Assembly (NCBI RefSeq): GCF_044987625.1
Contig: NZ_JBJDSB010000004.1
Coordinates: forward strand, 62,001 to 126,000
Direction: 5' to 3'
Source: Desulfobaculum sp044987625
GTDB lineage: Bacteria; Desulfobacterota; Desulfovibrionia; Desulfovibrionales; Desulfovibrionaceae
Length of the DNA: 64,000 bases
In this document: positions 34,349 to 44,182 of the stretch, one piece after another
Position numbering within the stretch: position 1 is the stretch's first letter
How the letters are laid out: every line of letters begins with the position of its first letter
The notes under the pieces: model-generated
Seen by the model: only the letters and a program-made list of their open reading frames with translations
What the model was told of the DNA's origin: nothing
Databases searched by the model: none
Position numbers and translations under genes: made by a program

Positions 34349-34753
34349 ATGATCCGCATGCTGCTGAATATCCTGTGGCTTGTTCTTGGCGGCCTGCCCA
34401 TGGCCATCGGCTGGTGGCTGTCCGGTGTGGTCATGATTGTGACCATCATTGGCATCCCGTGGGCGCGGTCCTGCTTTGTTATCGGCACGTTTGCCCTGTG
34501 GCCCTTTGGGCGCGAGGTGGCCGACCGCCGCGACGTGACCGGGCGTGAGGACATTGGCACCGGCCCGCTTGGCATGCTCGGCAATGTGATTTGGTTCATC
34601 CTTGCGGGCATTTGGCTGGCAATTGGGCACCTTGTGGCCGCTCTGGCCAATTTCATTACCATCATTGGTATTCCCTTTGGTTTCCAGCACTTGAAGCTGG
34701 CCGTCATCTCCCTTGCGCCCATCGGCAAGACCGTTGTGGTGCGCGAGGGGTAG
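34349..34753 (+). CDS. YccF family inner-membrane protein
   Basis: 134 residues with two copies of the YccF domain: LNILWLVLGGLPMAIGWWL / TIIGIPWARSCFVIGTFALW and GNVIWFILAGIWLAIGHL / TIIGIPFGFQHLKLAVISLA. These give four membrane segments. The repeat of TIIGIP is characteristic. The start ATG at 34349 has GGGAGA upstream. Function unknown in all organisms; it sits between uup and the amidase gene without an obvious link to either. Confidence 0.9.
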   Translation: MIRMLLNILWLVLGGLPMAIGWWLSGVVMIVTIIGIPWARSCFVIGTFALWPFGREVADRRDVTGREDIGTGPLGMLGNVIWFILAGIWLAIGHLVAALANFITIIGIPFGFQHLKLAVISLAPIGKTVVVREG

Positions 34754-34977
34754 CGCGCTGCGCGTTGAGGGCGGCAAAGCCGCGTGTGGCGGGCTTTCGT
34801 CCGTCATATGGCCCGGTGTGGCCCATGGGGTTGCACAGTCGGTGGAATCGCGGGTATATGTGCGGAGGCAAAGACAATTTCAGCCGAGTTCACGGCTCGC
34901 CTGCAACCTTACACACGGCAACCTGCACGGTGTTCATGCATAGACGATACACTCTCCCTTCCACATCCCGCGGCGTC

Positions 34978-37230
34978 ATGCGCCGCGTTCAGGCCCGGTG
35001 CATCATTGTCCTGCTCATGGCGGGGCTGATGCTGTCCATGACCGCTGTGGCCCACGCCGCCAGCCAGCGCACTGCGTTTCTCGACGCGGTGTCACGTTTT
35101 AAAAAGGTTGGGGCGTCTTCAAGTTTGGCCCAGCGCCGGGATATGTGGAAGGATGTGCACTCGCGCTTTCGGCGTGTGTTGAACATGAATCCGGGCAGTG
35201 GCTATGGGCCGAAGTCCCTGTACTACATGGCCCGCTGTTATGAGGAGCTTGCCGAGCGCTCATGGTTGAAGTCCGACGCGCGCGAGGCCGTGGACGCCTT
35301 CCAGCGCGCGGTAAACCATTTCCCCGCGCGGCATAGCTGGGTGGATGATTGCCTCTACCGCAAGGCCGCGCTGTCCTATTCGCGCCTTGGCGACGCCGCC
35401 GGGGCGCGTTCGGATTTGGAGCGCTTGCTCCGGTCCTATCCCCGTGGCGATTATGCCGGGCGCGCCAAAAAGCTCCTTGCCGAGGTCAAGAAAAAAGCCC
35501 CGGCGGTGACGCGTCCTGCGCCCACCAAATCTGTCTCCATGTCCTCGTCGGTCCTGCGCCGCGAATACACGCGCGCCGTGGACCGCTTTAAGGCGTTGCA
35601 GCGCGACCGCCGCGCCCAGCGCGATGATTTTTTGCGTTTGGCGCGGGAGTTCAACCGCCTGTCCCGCGTGCGGGGCGGGGGCGTGTATGCTGCGCGCTCT
35701 GCGTACTTTGAGGGCTATACCTACGACGAACTTGGCCGCCGGTCCGGGCGGCGGGACGACTCCCGCCTTGCCGCCGAAAAGTACCAGCGCGCCCACGATA
35801 TGTTTGACGAGGATGACTCATGGCGCGATGACGCGCTCTTCCGCAAGGGCGAGGTGGAATACACAGCCCTTGGCGATGAGAATCAGGCCTATGCGGACCT
35901 GCTGCGTCTTGTGCGCGACTACCCAAAGGGAGACCGCTACGCCGACGCCAAGCGCCTGCTGCGCAAGATGGACCACGCCCGTGTGACATCCAAGCCCAAA
36001 GCCAAGAAAAAGCCCGCCGCCACGGCCGCGGCTCCGGCGGACTCCGGCGATACGGCGCGGCTGGTGAACATCCGCCACCGCAGTGGTGACGACTTCACCC
36101 GTGTGGTGCTGGATATGGACCGGTCCGTGAAGTTTGAGGACCACTCCCTGCCGCCGGACCCGTCCCACAATAAGCCCCACCGCATGTTCATCGACCTTGA
36201 GGGAACGCGCCTTGCGCCGGACCTCGCCGCGCGGGTGAGTGTGAAGGACGGCATCCTGAGCGGCGTGCGCGCCGGCCAAAATGATGTGAAGACCGCGCGG
36301 GTGGTGCTCGATTTTCAGCGCCTGAACAAATACCACCTGTTCACGCTGGAAAACCCTTTCCGCATCGTCATTGATGTGTTTGCCGAGCAGCGCGCTGCAG
36401 GCGCGGCCCCGGTCAAGAAGACCAAATGGCCCAAAATGCCCGACGCCAACCACAAGCCCACCACCAAGGACAAGCAGGTGGCCAAGGATGTGCTGGCGCA
36501 GTTGGGGATGACCATCGGCACCATTATGATTGACGCCGGTCACGGCGGCAAAGACCCGGGCGCGCTGGACTATGTCTACTACAAGGACAAGCGCGGCCGG
36601 AAAAAGCGCCGCATCCGCACCATGGAAAAGGACGTCACCCTGAGCCTTGCGCGCATCCTTGGGGCCAAGCTCCAAAGCCGCGGCTTCCGCGTCCTGTACA
36701 CGCGCACCGGGGACACCAAAGTCCAGCTGGAAGACAGGGCCATGGCCGCCAACATTAAAAAGGCGGACCTGTTCATCTCCCTGCACTGCAACGCCAACCG
36801 GCGTTCGTCCGTGCGCGGCTTTGAAACGTACTACCTTGGCAAGGCGCGCAACGACATTGTCCTGCGCCTTGCGGCCAAGGAAAACGACGTGGACCCCATG
36901 CGCATCAGCGATACGCAGAAAATCGTCATGGACCTGGTGCACAGCTTTAAGATCCGCGAATCCAAGGTGCTGGCGCAGCACGTGCAGAAAAACTGCGTCA
37001 CAACGCTCAAGCGCAAGTATAAAGGCGTTCGGGACCATGGCGCGCGCAGTGCGCCGTTCTTCGTGCTCATTGGCGCGCGGATGCCCGCCATCCTCGTGGA
37101 AACCGGCTACATCACCAACCCCACGGAAGTGCAGTGGCTGCGCAGTAAGGACTATCTGAACCGGGTGGCCGACGGCATCGTGAAGGGTGTGGAGGCCTAC
37201 CGCAAGGAATTGGCGCAGGTCGGCCCCTAG
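34978..37230 (+). CDS. N-acetylmuramoyl-L-alanine amidase (AmiC-type) with TPR-like and AMIN domains
   Basis: 750 residues. A signal peptide ends in AVAHA-AS (residue ~28). Residues about 30-340 hold several tetratricopeptide-like repeats (SLYYMARCYEELAERSWLKS; AYFEGYTYDELGRRSGRRDD; ALFRKGEVEYTALGDENQAY). An AMIN domain (about 365-470) targets the septal envelope, and the amidase_3 zinc hydrolase (about 515-748) has IDAGHGGKDPG, MEKDVTLSLA, ISLHCNAN and ILVETGYITNP, which carry the zinc ligands and catalytic glutamate. It should cleave the glycan-peptide bond at division. The start is uncertain: 34978 gives the cleanest signal peptide, and 34936 is in frame. The unusually long repeat region is typical of deltaproteobacterial versions. 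Confidence 0.9.
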   Translation: MRRVQARCIIVLLMAGLMLSMTAVAHAASQRTAFLDAVSRFKKVGASSSLAQRRDMWKDVHSRFRRVLNMNPGSGYGPKSLYYMARCYEELAERSWLKSDAREAVDAFQRAVNHFPARHSWVDDCLYRKAALSYSRLGDAAGARSDLERLLRSYPRGDYAGRAKKLLAEVKKKAPAVTRPAPTKSVSMSSSVLRREYTRAVDRFKALQRDRRAQRDDFLRLAREFNRLSRVRGGGVYAARSAYFEGYTYDELGRRSGRRDDSRLAAEKYQRAHDMFDEDDSWRDDALFRKGEVEYTALGDENQAYADLLRLVRDYPKGDRYADAKRLLRKMDHARVTSKPKAKKKPAATAAAPADSGDTARLVNIRHRSGDDFTRVVLDMDRSVKFEDHSLPPDPSHNKPHRMFIDLEGTRLAPDLAARVSVKDGILSGVRAGQNDVKTARVVLDFQRLNKYHLFTLENPFRIVIDVFAEQRAAGAAPVKKTKWPKMPDANHKPTTKDKQVAKDVLAQLGMTIGTIMIDAGHGGKDPGALDYVYYKDKRGRKKRRIRTMEKDVTLSLARILGAKLQSRGFRVLYTRTGDTKVQLEDRAMAANIKKADLFISLHCNANRRSSVRGFETYYLGKARNDIVLRLAAKENDVDPMRISDTQKIVMDLVHSFKIRESKVLAQHVQKNCVTTLKRKYKGVRDHGARSAPFFVLIGARMPAILVETGYITNPTEVQWLRSKDYLNRVADGIVKGVEAYRKELAQVGP

Positions 37231-37472
37231 ACGGGGCGCGAGCGTGGCCCCCAGCACGACAGGCTGGCGGCAAGTGCTTCATACGGCAGCGGAAAATGCC
37301 CGCATGCCGGATATTTTTGCGGCCGCCGCATGGCATGCGCCATGCGGCGGCAAAGCGTCAGAAAGTGCTCTTTGCTTTTCTTGTTAGTGGAAATCTGGCA
37401 TAGACTGACAGGAAGACCTTACCTATTTCCCGGCTGCGACCGTTGCGCCTTGTTGCCGGATGAGAGGGAACT

Positions 37473-38288
37473 ATGGCTCTTGAGAATGAAACGTCACCCG
37501 CCATGCGGGTGCTGGTCATCGAAGACAGCGCAGTGCAGGCGAAAATTGTTTCGCGGCACATAGAAGGGCTGAGCAATTTTTCCACCGTGTGGGCCGGGAC
37601 GCTTGAAGAGGCCCGCTCCGTGGTGGAAGAAATGCGCGAGGAAATCTTCGTGGCCGTGGTGGACCTGAATCTGCCCGATGCGCCCGATGGCGAAGCCGTG
37701 GACCTCACCATGTCGTACGGCATTCCCAGCATCGTGCTGACGGCGACCTTCCATGACGATGTGCGCGACTCCCTCCTGGAACGCAACGTGGCCGACTATG
37801 TGCTCAAGGAAAGCATGGTGGTGCTGGACAGCGTGGTGAACGCCATCTCCCGGCTGTTCAAGAACCAATTTCTCAAGGCTGTGGTGGTGGACGACTCCCG
37901 CGCGGCGCGCAACCTTGTCCGGACCCTTTTGGAGATTCAGAACTTTCAGGTTTTGGAGGCCGAAAACGGGCAGGAGGCGCTGGACATGTTGGCCGAGCAC
38001 CCCGAGGTCACACTTGTGGTCACGGACTGGGAAATGCCAGTGATGGACGGCTTTCAGCTGTGCAGCGAGGTCCGCAAAACCTACAAGAAGGACCGCCTAG
38101 CCATTGTCGGCATCTCCGGCGCGGGCGGCTCGGCCATGACGGCTAAGTTTTTGAAGCTGGGGGCCAACGATTTTCTGGCGAAGCCCTTCTCCGCAGAGGA
38201 ATTTTCGTGGCGTGTGAACCAAACCATGGAAATGGTGGACCTCGTGAAGGAACTCCACGAATGTAAAAGAGAGCTTAACGGCGAGTAA
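37473..38288 (+). CDS. Double-receiver response regulator without output domain
   Basis: 271 residues with two receiver domains in tandem. The first (about 11-125) begins MRVLVIEDSAVQAKIV and has its acceptor aspartate in VAVVDLNLPDAPDG, but its lysine region YVLKES is followed by a divergent end. The second (about 140-255) begins KAVVVDDSRAARNLVRTLLE, with acceptor aspartate in VVTDWEMPVMDG and lysine in FLAKPFS. A short helical tail ends the protein. No GGDEF, HD or DNA-binding domain is present, so output is by protein contact. GAGGG precedes the start, and a terminator lies at 38312-38350, so the gene is transcribed alone. Confidence 0.9.
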   Translation: MALENETSPAMRVLVIEDSAVQAKIVSRHIEGLSNFSTVWAGTLEEARSVVEEMREEIFVAVVDLNLPDAPDGEAVDLTMSYGIPSIVLTATFHDDVRDSLLERNVADYVLKESMVVLDSVVNAISRLFKNQFLKAVVVDDSRAARNLVRTLLEIQNFQVLEAENGQEALDMLAEHPEVTLVVTDWEMPVMDGFQLCSEVRKTYKKDRLAIVGISGAGGSAMTAKFLKLGANDFLAKPFSAEEFSWRVNQTMEMVDLVKELHECKRELNGE

Positions 38289-38311
38289 ATCGTCATTCCT
38301 GCGACTGTATG

Positions 38312-38350
38312 GCGGCGGTTCCCATGGCGGGGACCGCCGCTTTTCTTTTG
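38312..38350 (+). terminator. Terminator after the double-receiver gene
   Basis: GCGGCGGTTCCC, short loop, GGGGACCGCCGC, then TTTTCTTTT. Confidence 0.85.
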
Positions 38351-38587
38351 GAAAATGCCCACGGCCGCATGCCCCAAAACACCCGTGAAACGGGCAATAC
38401 CATTGCACCTGCGATAATGTGCCAAGGCTGGTTGCTGTTGATTGAGTGACCAATTTTTGCCATTGGCGTCAAAAAATGTTCCCGCAGTGTGCGAGAAAAT
38501 GTTGCACTTTACGATAGTGTCATTTCGGGGTAATGATTTCGCGGTAATTCATCGCAACACTCTCGATTTCTGTAAGGATAGAACCAG

Positions 38588-39640
38588 ATGGCTTTAGACA
38601 AAACCTTTGCAAGCGATAACAACTCAGGCGTGCACCACAAGGTGATGGACGCCCTGAGCCGCGCCAACACCGGGCACTGCGTCGCCTATGGCGACGACGA
38701 CTTCACCCGGACGGCGCGCGGGCGCTTTGCACAGGTCTTCGGTGACGATGCGCAGGTGTTTTTCGTCTATAACGGCACCGGGGCCAATGTGTCGGCCCTG
38801 TCCGCCATGCGGCGCTCGTTTCAGGGCGTTTTGTGCGCGGATTGCGCCCACATCAATGTGGATGAGGGCGGCGCGCCCGAGGCCTTTATGGGCTCCAAGC
38901 TGTTGCCGTGCCAGACGGTTAACGGCAAGCTCTCGCCAGAGTCCATGAAACCCCACCTGCACGCCCTTGGCTTTCAGCACTGTTCCCAGCCCCGCGTGGT
39001 GTCCATCACGCAGGCTACGGAGCTTGGCACCCTGTACACGCCGGATGAAATCCGGGCCATTGTGGACTTTGCCCACGACCATGGTTTTCTTGTGCACATG
39101 GACGGCGCGCGCCTTGCCAATGCGGCGGCCGCGCTGGAGGTGCCCCTTGCCGCGCTTACCTCGCAGGCCGGGGTGGACGTGTTGTCCTTTGGCGGCACCA
39201 AAAACGGCCTTATGTTTGGTGAGGCCGTGGTGGTGTTTCGCCCCGAGCTTGCCGGGGAGTTCCCCTATGTGCGCAAGCAGTGTGGACAACTGCACAGCAA
39301 AATGCGCTTTATCGCGGCGCAGTATGACGCCCTGCTGAGCGATGGCCTGTGGCTGGAGAATGCGCGCCATTCCAACGCCATGGCCCGGCTGCTCGCCACG
39401 GAGGCGGCGTCCCTGCCCGGTGTTGAGGTGTCCCGTCCGGTGGAGACCAACGCGGTCTTTGCCCGGGTCCCGCGCGAGGCGATACCCGCCATGCAGGCCG
39501 TGTCCTACTTCCATGTATGGGATGAGGCCACGGCCGAAGTGCGCTGGATGTGCTCCTATGACACCACGCCCGGCGATGTCCGGGCCTTTGTGGCCGGGAT
39601 GCGCGAGGCGCTCCAAATTCAGCCCCAGACAGCAACCTAG
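38588..39640 (+). CDS. Low-specificity L-threonine aldolase family (PLP enzyme)
   Basis: 350 residues. Fold-type I PLP enzyme that splits L-threonine or L-allo-threonine to glycine and acetaldehyde. Signatures: FASDNNSGVHHKVMDAL at the N-terminus, YGDDDFTRTARGRFAQVFG, the substrate region LVHMDGARLANAAAAL with the PLP-pyridine aspartate, and SFGGTKNGLMFGEA with the Schiff-base lysine. GTAAGGATAG precedes the ATG. The next genes encode a polar amino-acid importer 210 bases downstream, so an amino-acid catabolic theme is plausible, though no shared transcript is evident. Confidence 0.92.
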   Translation: MALDKTFASDNNSGVHHKVMDALSRANTGHCVAYGDDDFTRTARGRFAQVFGDDAQVFFVYNGTGANVSALSAMRRSFQGVLCADCAHINVDEGGAPEAFMGSKLLPCQTVNGKLSPESMKPHLHALGFQHCSQPRVVSITQATELGTLYTPDEIRAIVDFAHDHGFLVHMDGARLANAAAALEVPLAALTSQAGVDVLSFGGTKNGLMFGEAVVVFRPELAGEFPYVRKQCGQLHSKMRFIAAQYDALLSDGLWLENARHSNAMARLLATEAASLPGVEVSRPVETNAVFARVPREAIPAMQAVSYFHVWDEATAEVRWMCSYDTTPGDVRAFVAGMREALQIQPQTAT

Positions 39641-39851
39641 AGATACGGCGTGGACGGCGCAGCAGGGTGGAATCCGCAACACATCCGCCAGGCTGCGCAG
39701 CCCGCGTTATACACGACGCTGCCGCGCGGAAGGCGCCGCGCGGCGGGGCAGCCCGTCCAGTTGAGGACGGCTTGCCCCGGCCCCAAGCCGCCATTGGCGC
39801 GCACGGGGCCACACGCGACAGAGCCGCTTAAGTAGAGAAGGGAGGCCGTTC

Positions 39852-40580
<729 letters not shown>

Positions 40581-40664
40581 CCCGTGGGGCTGTGCTCAGG
40601 TTTTTTGTTATGTATTGGCTCTTTGGATTCGGATTCACATCACTCTATTCGCATGGAGGAAGGG

Positions 40665-41492
40665 ATGAAACTGTGGAAATGCGCCGCTTTGGCGTGCCTG
40701 ACTGTGGCTCTTCTGGCGCAGGCGGCCTTTGCCGGGCCTGTCTGGGACACCATTCAAAAGGACAAGGTGCTGCGCGCCGGCATCATGACCAACTCCATCC
40801 CCGGCGCGTTCTATGATGAGAACAACGAGTGGGTGGGCTTTGACGTGGATATCGCCGAGGAAGTGGCAAAGCGCCTTGGCTGCACCCTTGAGCGCGTGGC
40901 CGTAACGGACAAAACCCGCATCGCGTTCCTGCAGCAGGGGCGCATTGACATTTCCGTTGCGAACATGACCCACAAGCGCGAGCGCGATAAGTCCATCGAC
41001 TTTTCCATCACCTACTTCTTCGATGGGCAGAAAATTCTGTGCAAGGATGGGAAGTACGCGGGCTGGAACGACCTTGTGGGCAAAAAGATTGCCACCACGC
41101 AGGGCACCACGTCCGAGCTGAACATCAAGGCGCTGCTCAAGAAGCTGGGCGACCCCAACTACCAGAAAAACGTCATTTCCTTCCAGGACTACGCCGCGGC
41201 CTTCAACGCCCTGAAGATGGGCCGCGTGCAGGGCTTCACCACCGACTCCACCATCCTGCTTGGCTACGCCGCCAAGGAGCCGGGCAAGTATGAGCTGGTC
41301 GGCGATTTCTTCTCCGACGAGCCGTACGGCATCGGCCTGCCCGAGGATGAGTCCAAGCTGCGCGACGCTGTGAACTTTGCGCTGCAGGACATGTGGAAGG
41401 ACGGCACCTACATGGACATCTACAACAAGTGGTACGGTCCCGACACGCCGTACTCCTTCCCCATGACCGAACAGATCGAAATGTGGCCCTAG
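40665..41492 (+). CDS. Polar amino acid ABC transporter substrate-binding protein
   Basis: 275 residues with a Sec signal ending AQAAFA. SBP family 3 features: VLRAGIMTNSIPGAFYDENN, GFDVDIAEEVAKRLGCTLE, the FLQQGRIDISVANMTHKRER region and KKIATTQGTTSELNIKALLK. The ATG at 40665 is preceded by GGAGG; an in-frame ATG 27 codons earlier is rejected because it would bury the signal peptide. A hairpin (41521-41548) separates it from the permease gene and may keep the binding protein in excess over the membrane part. Confidence 0.93.
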   Translation: MKLWKCAALACLTVALLAQAAFAGPVWDTIQKDKVLRAGIMTNSIPGAFYDENNEWVGFDVDIAEEVAKRLGCTLERVAVTDKTRIAFLQQGRIDISVANMTHKRERDKSIDFSITYFFDGQKILCKDGKYAGWNDLVGKKIATTQGTTSELNIKALLKKLGDPNYQKNVISFQDYAAAFNALKMGRVQGFTTDSTILLGYAAKEPGKYELVGDFFSDEPYGIGLPEDESKLRDAVNFALQDMWKDGTYMDIYNKWYGPDTPYSFPMTEQIEMWP

Positions 41493-41520
41493 CACCGTGC
41501 GCTTATAACGCAGCCAACAG

Positions 41521-41548
41521 CATGAGCCCGGCGCGGTCCGGGCTCATG
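41521..41548 (+). promoter_or_regulatory. Intra-operon hairpin between binding protein and permease genes
   Basis: Perfect 11-bp stem CATGAGCCCGG / CCGGGCTCATG around a 6-base loop, without a following T-run. Typical of hairpins that stabilise the upstream part of a transporter mRNA. Confidence 0.7.
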
Positions 41549-41571
41549 CCCCTCCCAAACGACTGGATGTC

Positions 41572-43368
41572 ATGATCAGATACTGGATGGAAAAAACCTG
41601 GGTGCAATACCTTGTCCTGCTGCTCATCGTGCTGGGCATGGTGTATTACTGGGGCTTTGTTTTCGACTTTGGCTATACGTTCGACTGGAGCGTTTTATTC
41701 GTTACCAACGAGACCTACGGCCAGCACATGGGGCTTATGCTGCTCCATGGCCTGACGGTCACGATAGAGATTACCATCATCAGCTCGTGTATCGCCCTTG
41801 CCCTTGGGACGATATTCGGTCTTATGCGCGTCTCGTCGTTTAAACCTGCCTATTATTTCTCCACCGCGTGTGTGGAGTTTTTCCGCAATACGCCGCTTTT
41901 GGTGCAGCTGTTCTTCTGGTATTTCGCCATGCCCATGGCCCTGCCCGAAGCCGCGCGGGAATGGATATTCGAGCGCAATTTTGAGTTCTGGAGCGCCACC
42001 ATCGGCCTGTCCATCTACACGGCGGCCTTTATGGCCGAGGTCATCCGCGCCGGACTCCAGTCTATTCCCAAGGGCCTGTTGGAGGCCGCCTACTCCAGCG
42101 GCCTCAACTACACGCAGGTGCTGCGCAAAATCATTCTGCCCGTGGCGTTTCGCGCCATCATCCCGCCCCTTGGTAGTGAGTTCCTCAACAATATGAAGAA
42201 CTCCTCCCTTGCCATGGTTGTTGGTGTGTCCGAAGTGGTGTGGTCCATGCAGAACGTGGAGTCCCTCACCTTTAAGGGGTTCGAGGCCTCCACGGCGGCC
42301 AGCGTCATCTATCTTTCCCTGTCTCTTGTCATTTCGTCCGTGCTGAACGCGGTGAACCAGCGCCTGCGCATCGCGCCGGGCCAGCGCCGTCCCTTAGGGG
42401 AGCGGGTGCTTGGCATGGTGGTGGATCCCGCCGCCGGGGCCATGCGTATGTGCACGCGTCCCGTGCGCCGCGAGATGCGCCGCAGGCAGCGCGCAACCCG
42501 CGCCGGAGTGGTGGTCCGCACCGGCTGGAAGGCCGTGGCCTGCGTGTGGGGCCGGCAGTTGTGGCGGGGGCTGGTGCTCTCGGCCAAGACGCTGTTTATT
42601 CTGGGCCTTCTTGGGCTGGGCTACGCCATTGCCATTGCGCTGTACCATTACAACTGGGACGTCATCTGGGACAGCCTGCCGCAGCTTTTGGTGTGGCGCT
42701 TCCCCAATGGCAACCACAATGAACTCTTCTGGGGGCTGGGCGGCCTGTCGTACTCCGTGCTTATGGCCGTTATCGCCATCAGTGTGAGTTTTTTCATCGG
42801 TATTGTGGTCGCCCTTGGCCGCACGTCCAAGAATGCGCTGCTGCGCGTGCCGTGTCTTGTGTACATTGAGGTCATCCGCGGCAATCCGCTCATTATGGTC
42901 ATTTTCTGGATCTACTTCTTCATCCCCATTTTGACCGGGGCGTTTTTGGATGTGTTCTGGAGCGCGACGCTGGCGCTGACGGTGTTTACCGGCGCGTACC
43001 TAGCGGAAATCATCCGCTCCGGTATTGAGAATCTGCCCCCCGGCCAGAAGGAAGCCGCCCTGTCCACGGGGCTGACCTACTGGCAGACCATGCGCAAAAT
43101 CATCCTGCCGCAGGCCCTCAAGCAGATGATTCCCGCCATTGTTGGGCAGTTTATCGCCATCTTCAAGGACACCTCGTTGGCCTACGTCATCGGCGTGCTG
43201 GAGCTGACCTTTGTGGCGCAGGGGCTGGATAACCGTTTGATGGTGTATTCCTTTGAGATTTACACGACTGTGGCCTTCCTGTACTTCGTCTGCTGTTACA
43301 CCATGAGTGTGTACGCCAACAGGCTTGAACGCAGGCTGTCGCCGGAACGGACCCGGCTGCAGATGTAA
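41572..43368 (+). CDS. Amino acid ABC transporter permease, two permease domains fused in one chain
   Basis: 598 residues, about twice the usual HisM/GlnP permease length. The N-terminal half (about 1-275) ends with an EAA loop GLLEAAYSSGLNYTQVLRKI, the C-terminal half (about 325-595) with GQKEAALSTGLTYWQTMRKI; both loops contact the ATPase. A basic linker of ~60 residues (RRPLGERVLGM... RREMRRRQRATRAG) joins them. The protein thus forms the whole membrane channel as one chain. The start ATG at 41572 immediately follows GGATGTC. It is the third gene of the operon; the asparaginase gene begins 18 bases after its stop. Confidence 0.92.
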   Translation: MIRYWMEKTWVQYLVLLLIVLGMVYYWGFVFDFGYTFDWSVLFVTNETYGQHMGLMLLHGLTVTIEITIISSCIALALGTIFGLMRVSSFKPAYYFSTACVEFFRNTPLLVQLFFWYFAMPMALPEAAREWIFERNFEFWSATIGLSIYTAAFMAEVIRAGLQSIPKGLLEAAYSSGLNYTQVLRKIILPVAFRAIIPPLGSEFLNNMKNSSLAMVVGVSEVVWSMQNVESLTFKGFEASTAASVIYLSLSLVISSVLNAVNQRLRIAPGQRRPLGERVLGMVVDPAAGAMRMCTRPVRREMRRRQRATRAGVVVRTGWKAVACVWGRQLWRGLVLSAKTLFILGLLGLGYAIAIALYHYNWDVIWDSLPQLLVWRFPNGNHNELFWGLGGLSYSVLMAVIAISVSFFIGIVVALGRTSKNALLRVPCLVYIEVIRGNPLIMVIFWIYFFIPILTGAFLDVFWSATLALTVFTGAYLAEIIRSGIENLPPGQKEAALSTGLTYWQTMRKIILPQALKQMIPAIVGQFIAIFKDTSLAYVIGVLELTFVAQGLDNRLMVYSFEIYTTVAFLYFVCCYTMSVYANRLERRLSPERTRLQM

Positions 43369-43386
43369 CTATCAGGAGGCACTGGC

Positions 43387-43872
43387 ATGATTCGCATTCT
43401 CGTCACCGGCGGTACGCTGGACAAGGAATACAACCAGCTGGACGGTGAGTTGGTCTTCACCAAGACGCATATCGCCGACATCCTGACGCAGGCCAAGTGC
43501 ACGGCCGAGGTCACCATTGAAACGGTTATGCTTAAGGACAGCCTGCACATGGTGGATGCCGACAGGCAAAGCATTCTGGAGAGCATCCGGCGGTGCCCGG
43601 AGGACAAGGTCATCGTCACCCACGGTACGGATACCATGCCCGAAACCGCCGCAGTGGTGGGGCAGGCCGTCACGGACAAGACCGTTGTCTTTGTGGGGGC
43701 CATGGTGCCGTATTCCTTTGTGAATTCCGATGCCCTGTTTAATTTGGGCTGCGCCTTTACGGCGGTGCAGGTGCTGCCGCGCGGCAGCTACATCACCATG
43801 AATGGCAAGGTGTTCCAGTGGGATAACGTGCGCAAGAACCGCCAGAAAGGGGAGTTTGAACCCCTGAGTTAA
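43387..43872 (+). CDS. Short asparaginase-domain protein
   Basis: 161 residues, covering only the N-terminal catalytic domain of type I/II asparaginases (which are ~330 residues). Both threonine motifs are present: ILVTGGTLDKEY and VIVTHGTDTMPETAAVV, along with GAMVPYSFVNSDALFNLG. The C-terminal domain that helps form the active site in normal enzymes is missing, and the gene ends naturally before a terminator, not by frameshift. AGGAGG lies eight bases before the ATG. Encoded right after an amino-acid importer, it may hydrolyse incoming asparagine, or act on another amide or thioester-like substrate. Activity is unproven. Confidence 0.85.
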   Translation: MIRILVTGGTLDKEYNQLDGELVFTKTHIADILTQAKCTAEVTIETVMLKDSLHMVDADRQSILESIRRCPEDKVIVTHGTDTMPETAAVVGQAVTDKTVVFVGAMVPYSFVNSDALFNLGCAFTAVQVLPRGSYITMNGKVFQWDNVRKNRQKGEFEPLS

Positions 43873-43905
43873 CTCCGGCCACATCCGGAGAATATGACGC
43901 GCCAC

Positions 43906-43936
43906 AAGGCCCGCCGCATATGCGGCGGGCCTTTTT
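43906..43936 (+). terminator. Terminator of the amino-acid ABC operon
   Basis: AAGGCCCGCCGCAT / ATGCGGCGGGCCTT, followed by TTTG. Confidence 0.88.
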
Positions 43937-44062
43937 GTGTGCTATAGATGGGGCGTTATCTGTTTGCAACATATGTCGTGAGCCGCCGTCATACTACAGC
44001 TCCCGTGCTTTCGCCCGCTTGGGGCCACCTGCCGCGCCGCGCCGACCTCCATCGCCGCAACA

Positions 44063-44117
44063 TGTCACGAACTCTCCCATATCCCGTCACATACTCGTCA
44101 CAGTGCGTCCCTAGATA
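44063..44117 (+). promoter_or_regulatory. PhoB box array and -10 box upstream of pstS
   Basis: Four 7-base units on an 11-base period: TGTCACG (44063), CTCCCAT (44074, degenerate), CGTCACA (44085) and CGTCACA (44096), each separated by four bases. The last two are identical. A TAGATA -10-like box (44112-44117) follows nine bases later, with no -35 box, as expected for PhoB-activated promoters. Confidence 0.8.
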
Positions 44118-44182
44118 GAGGATGCGACGACGGTGGTTATCAGAATCGTCACATACAAGAACAATCCATTTGGAGGAAAGGT

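Noticed and set aside
35818..37257. Minus-strand open frame opposite the amidase gene
   Set aside because: Composition shadow; the plus-strand amidase has all catalytic motifs and a signal peptide.
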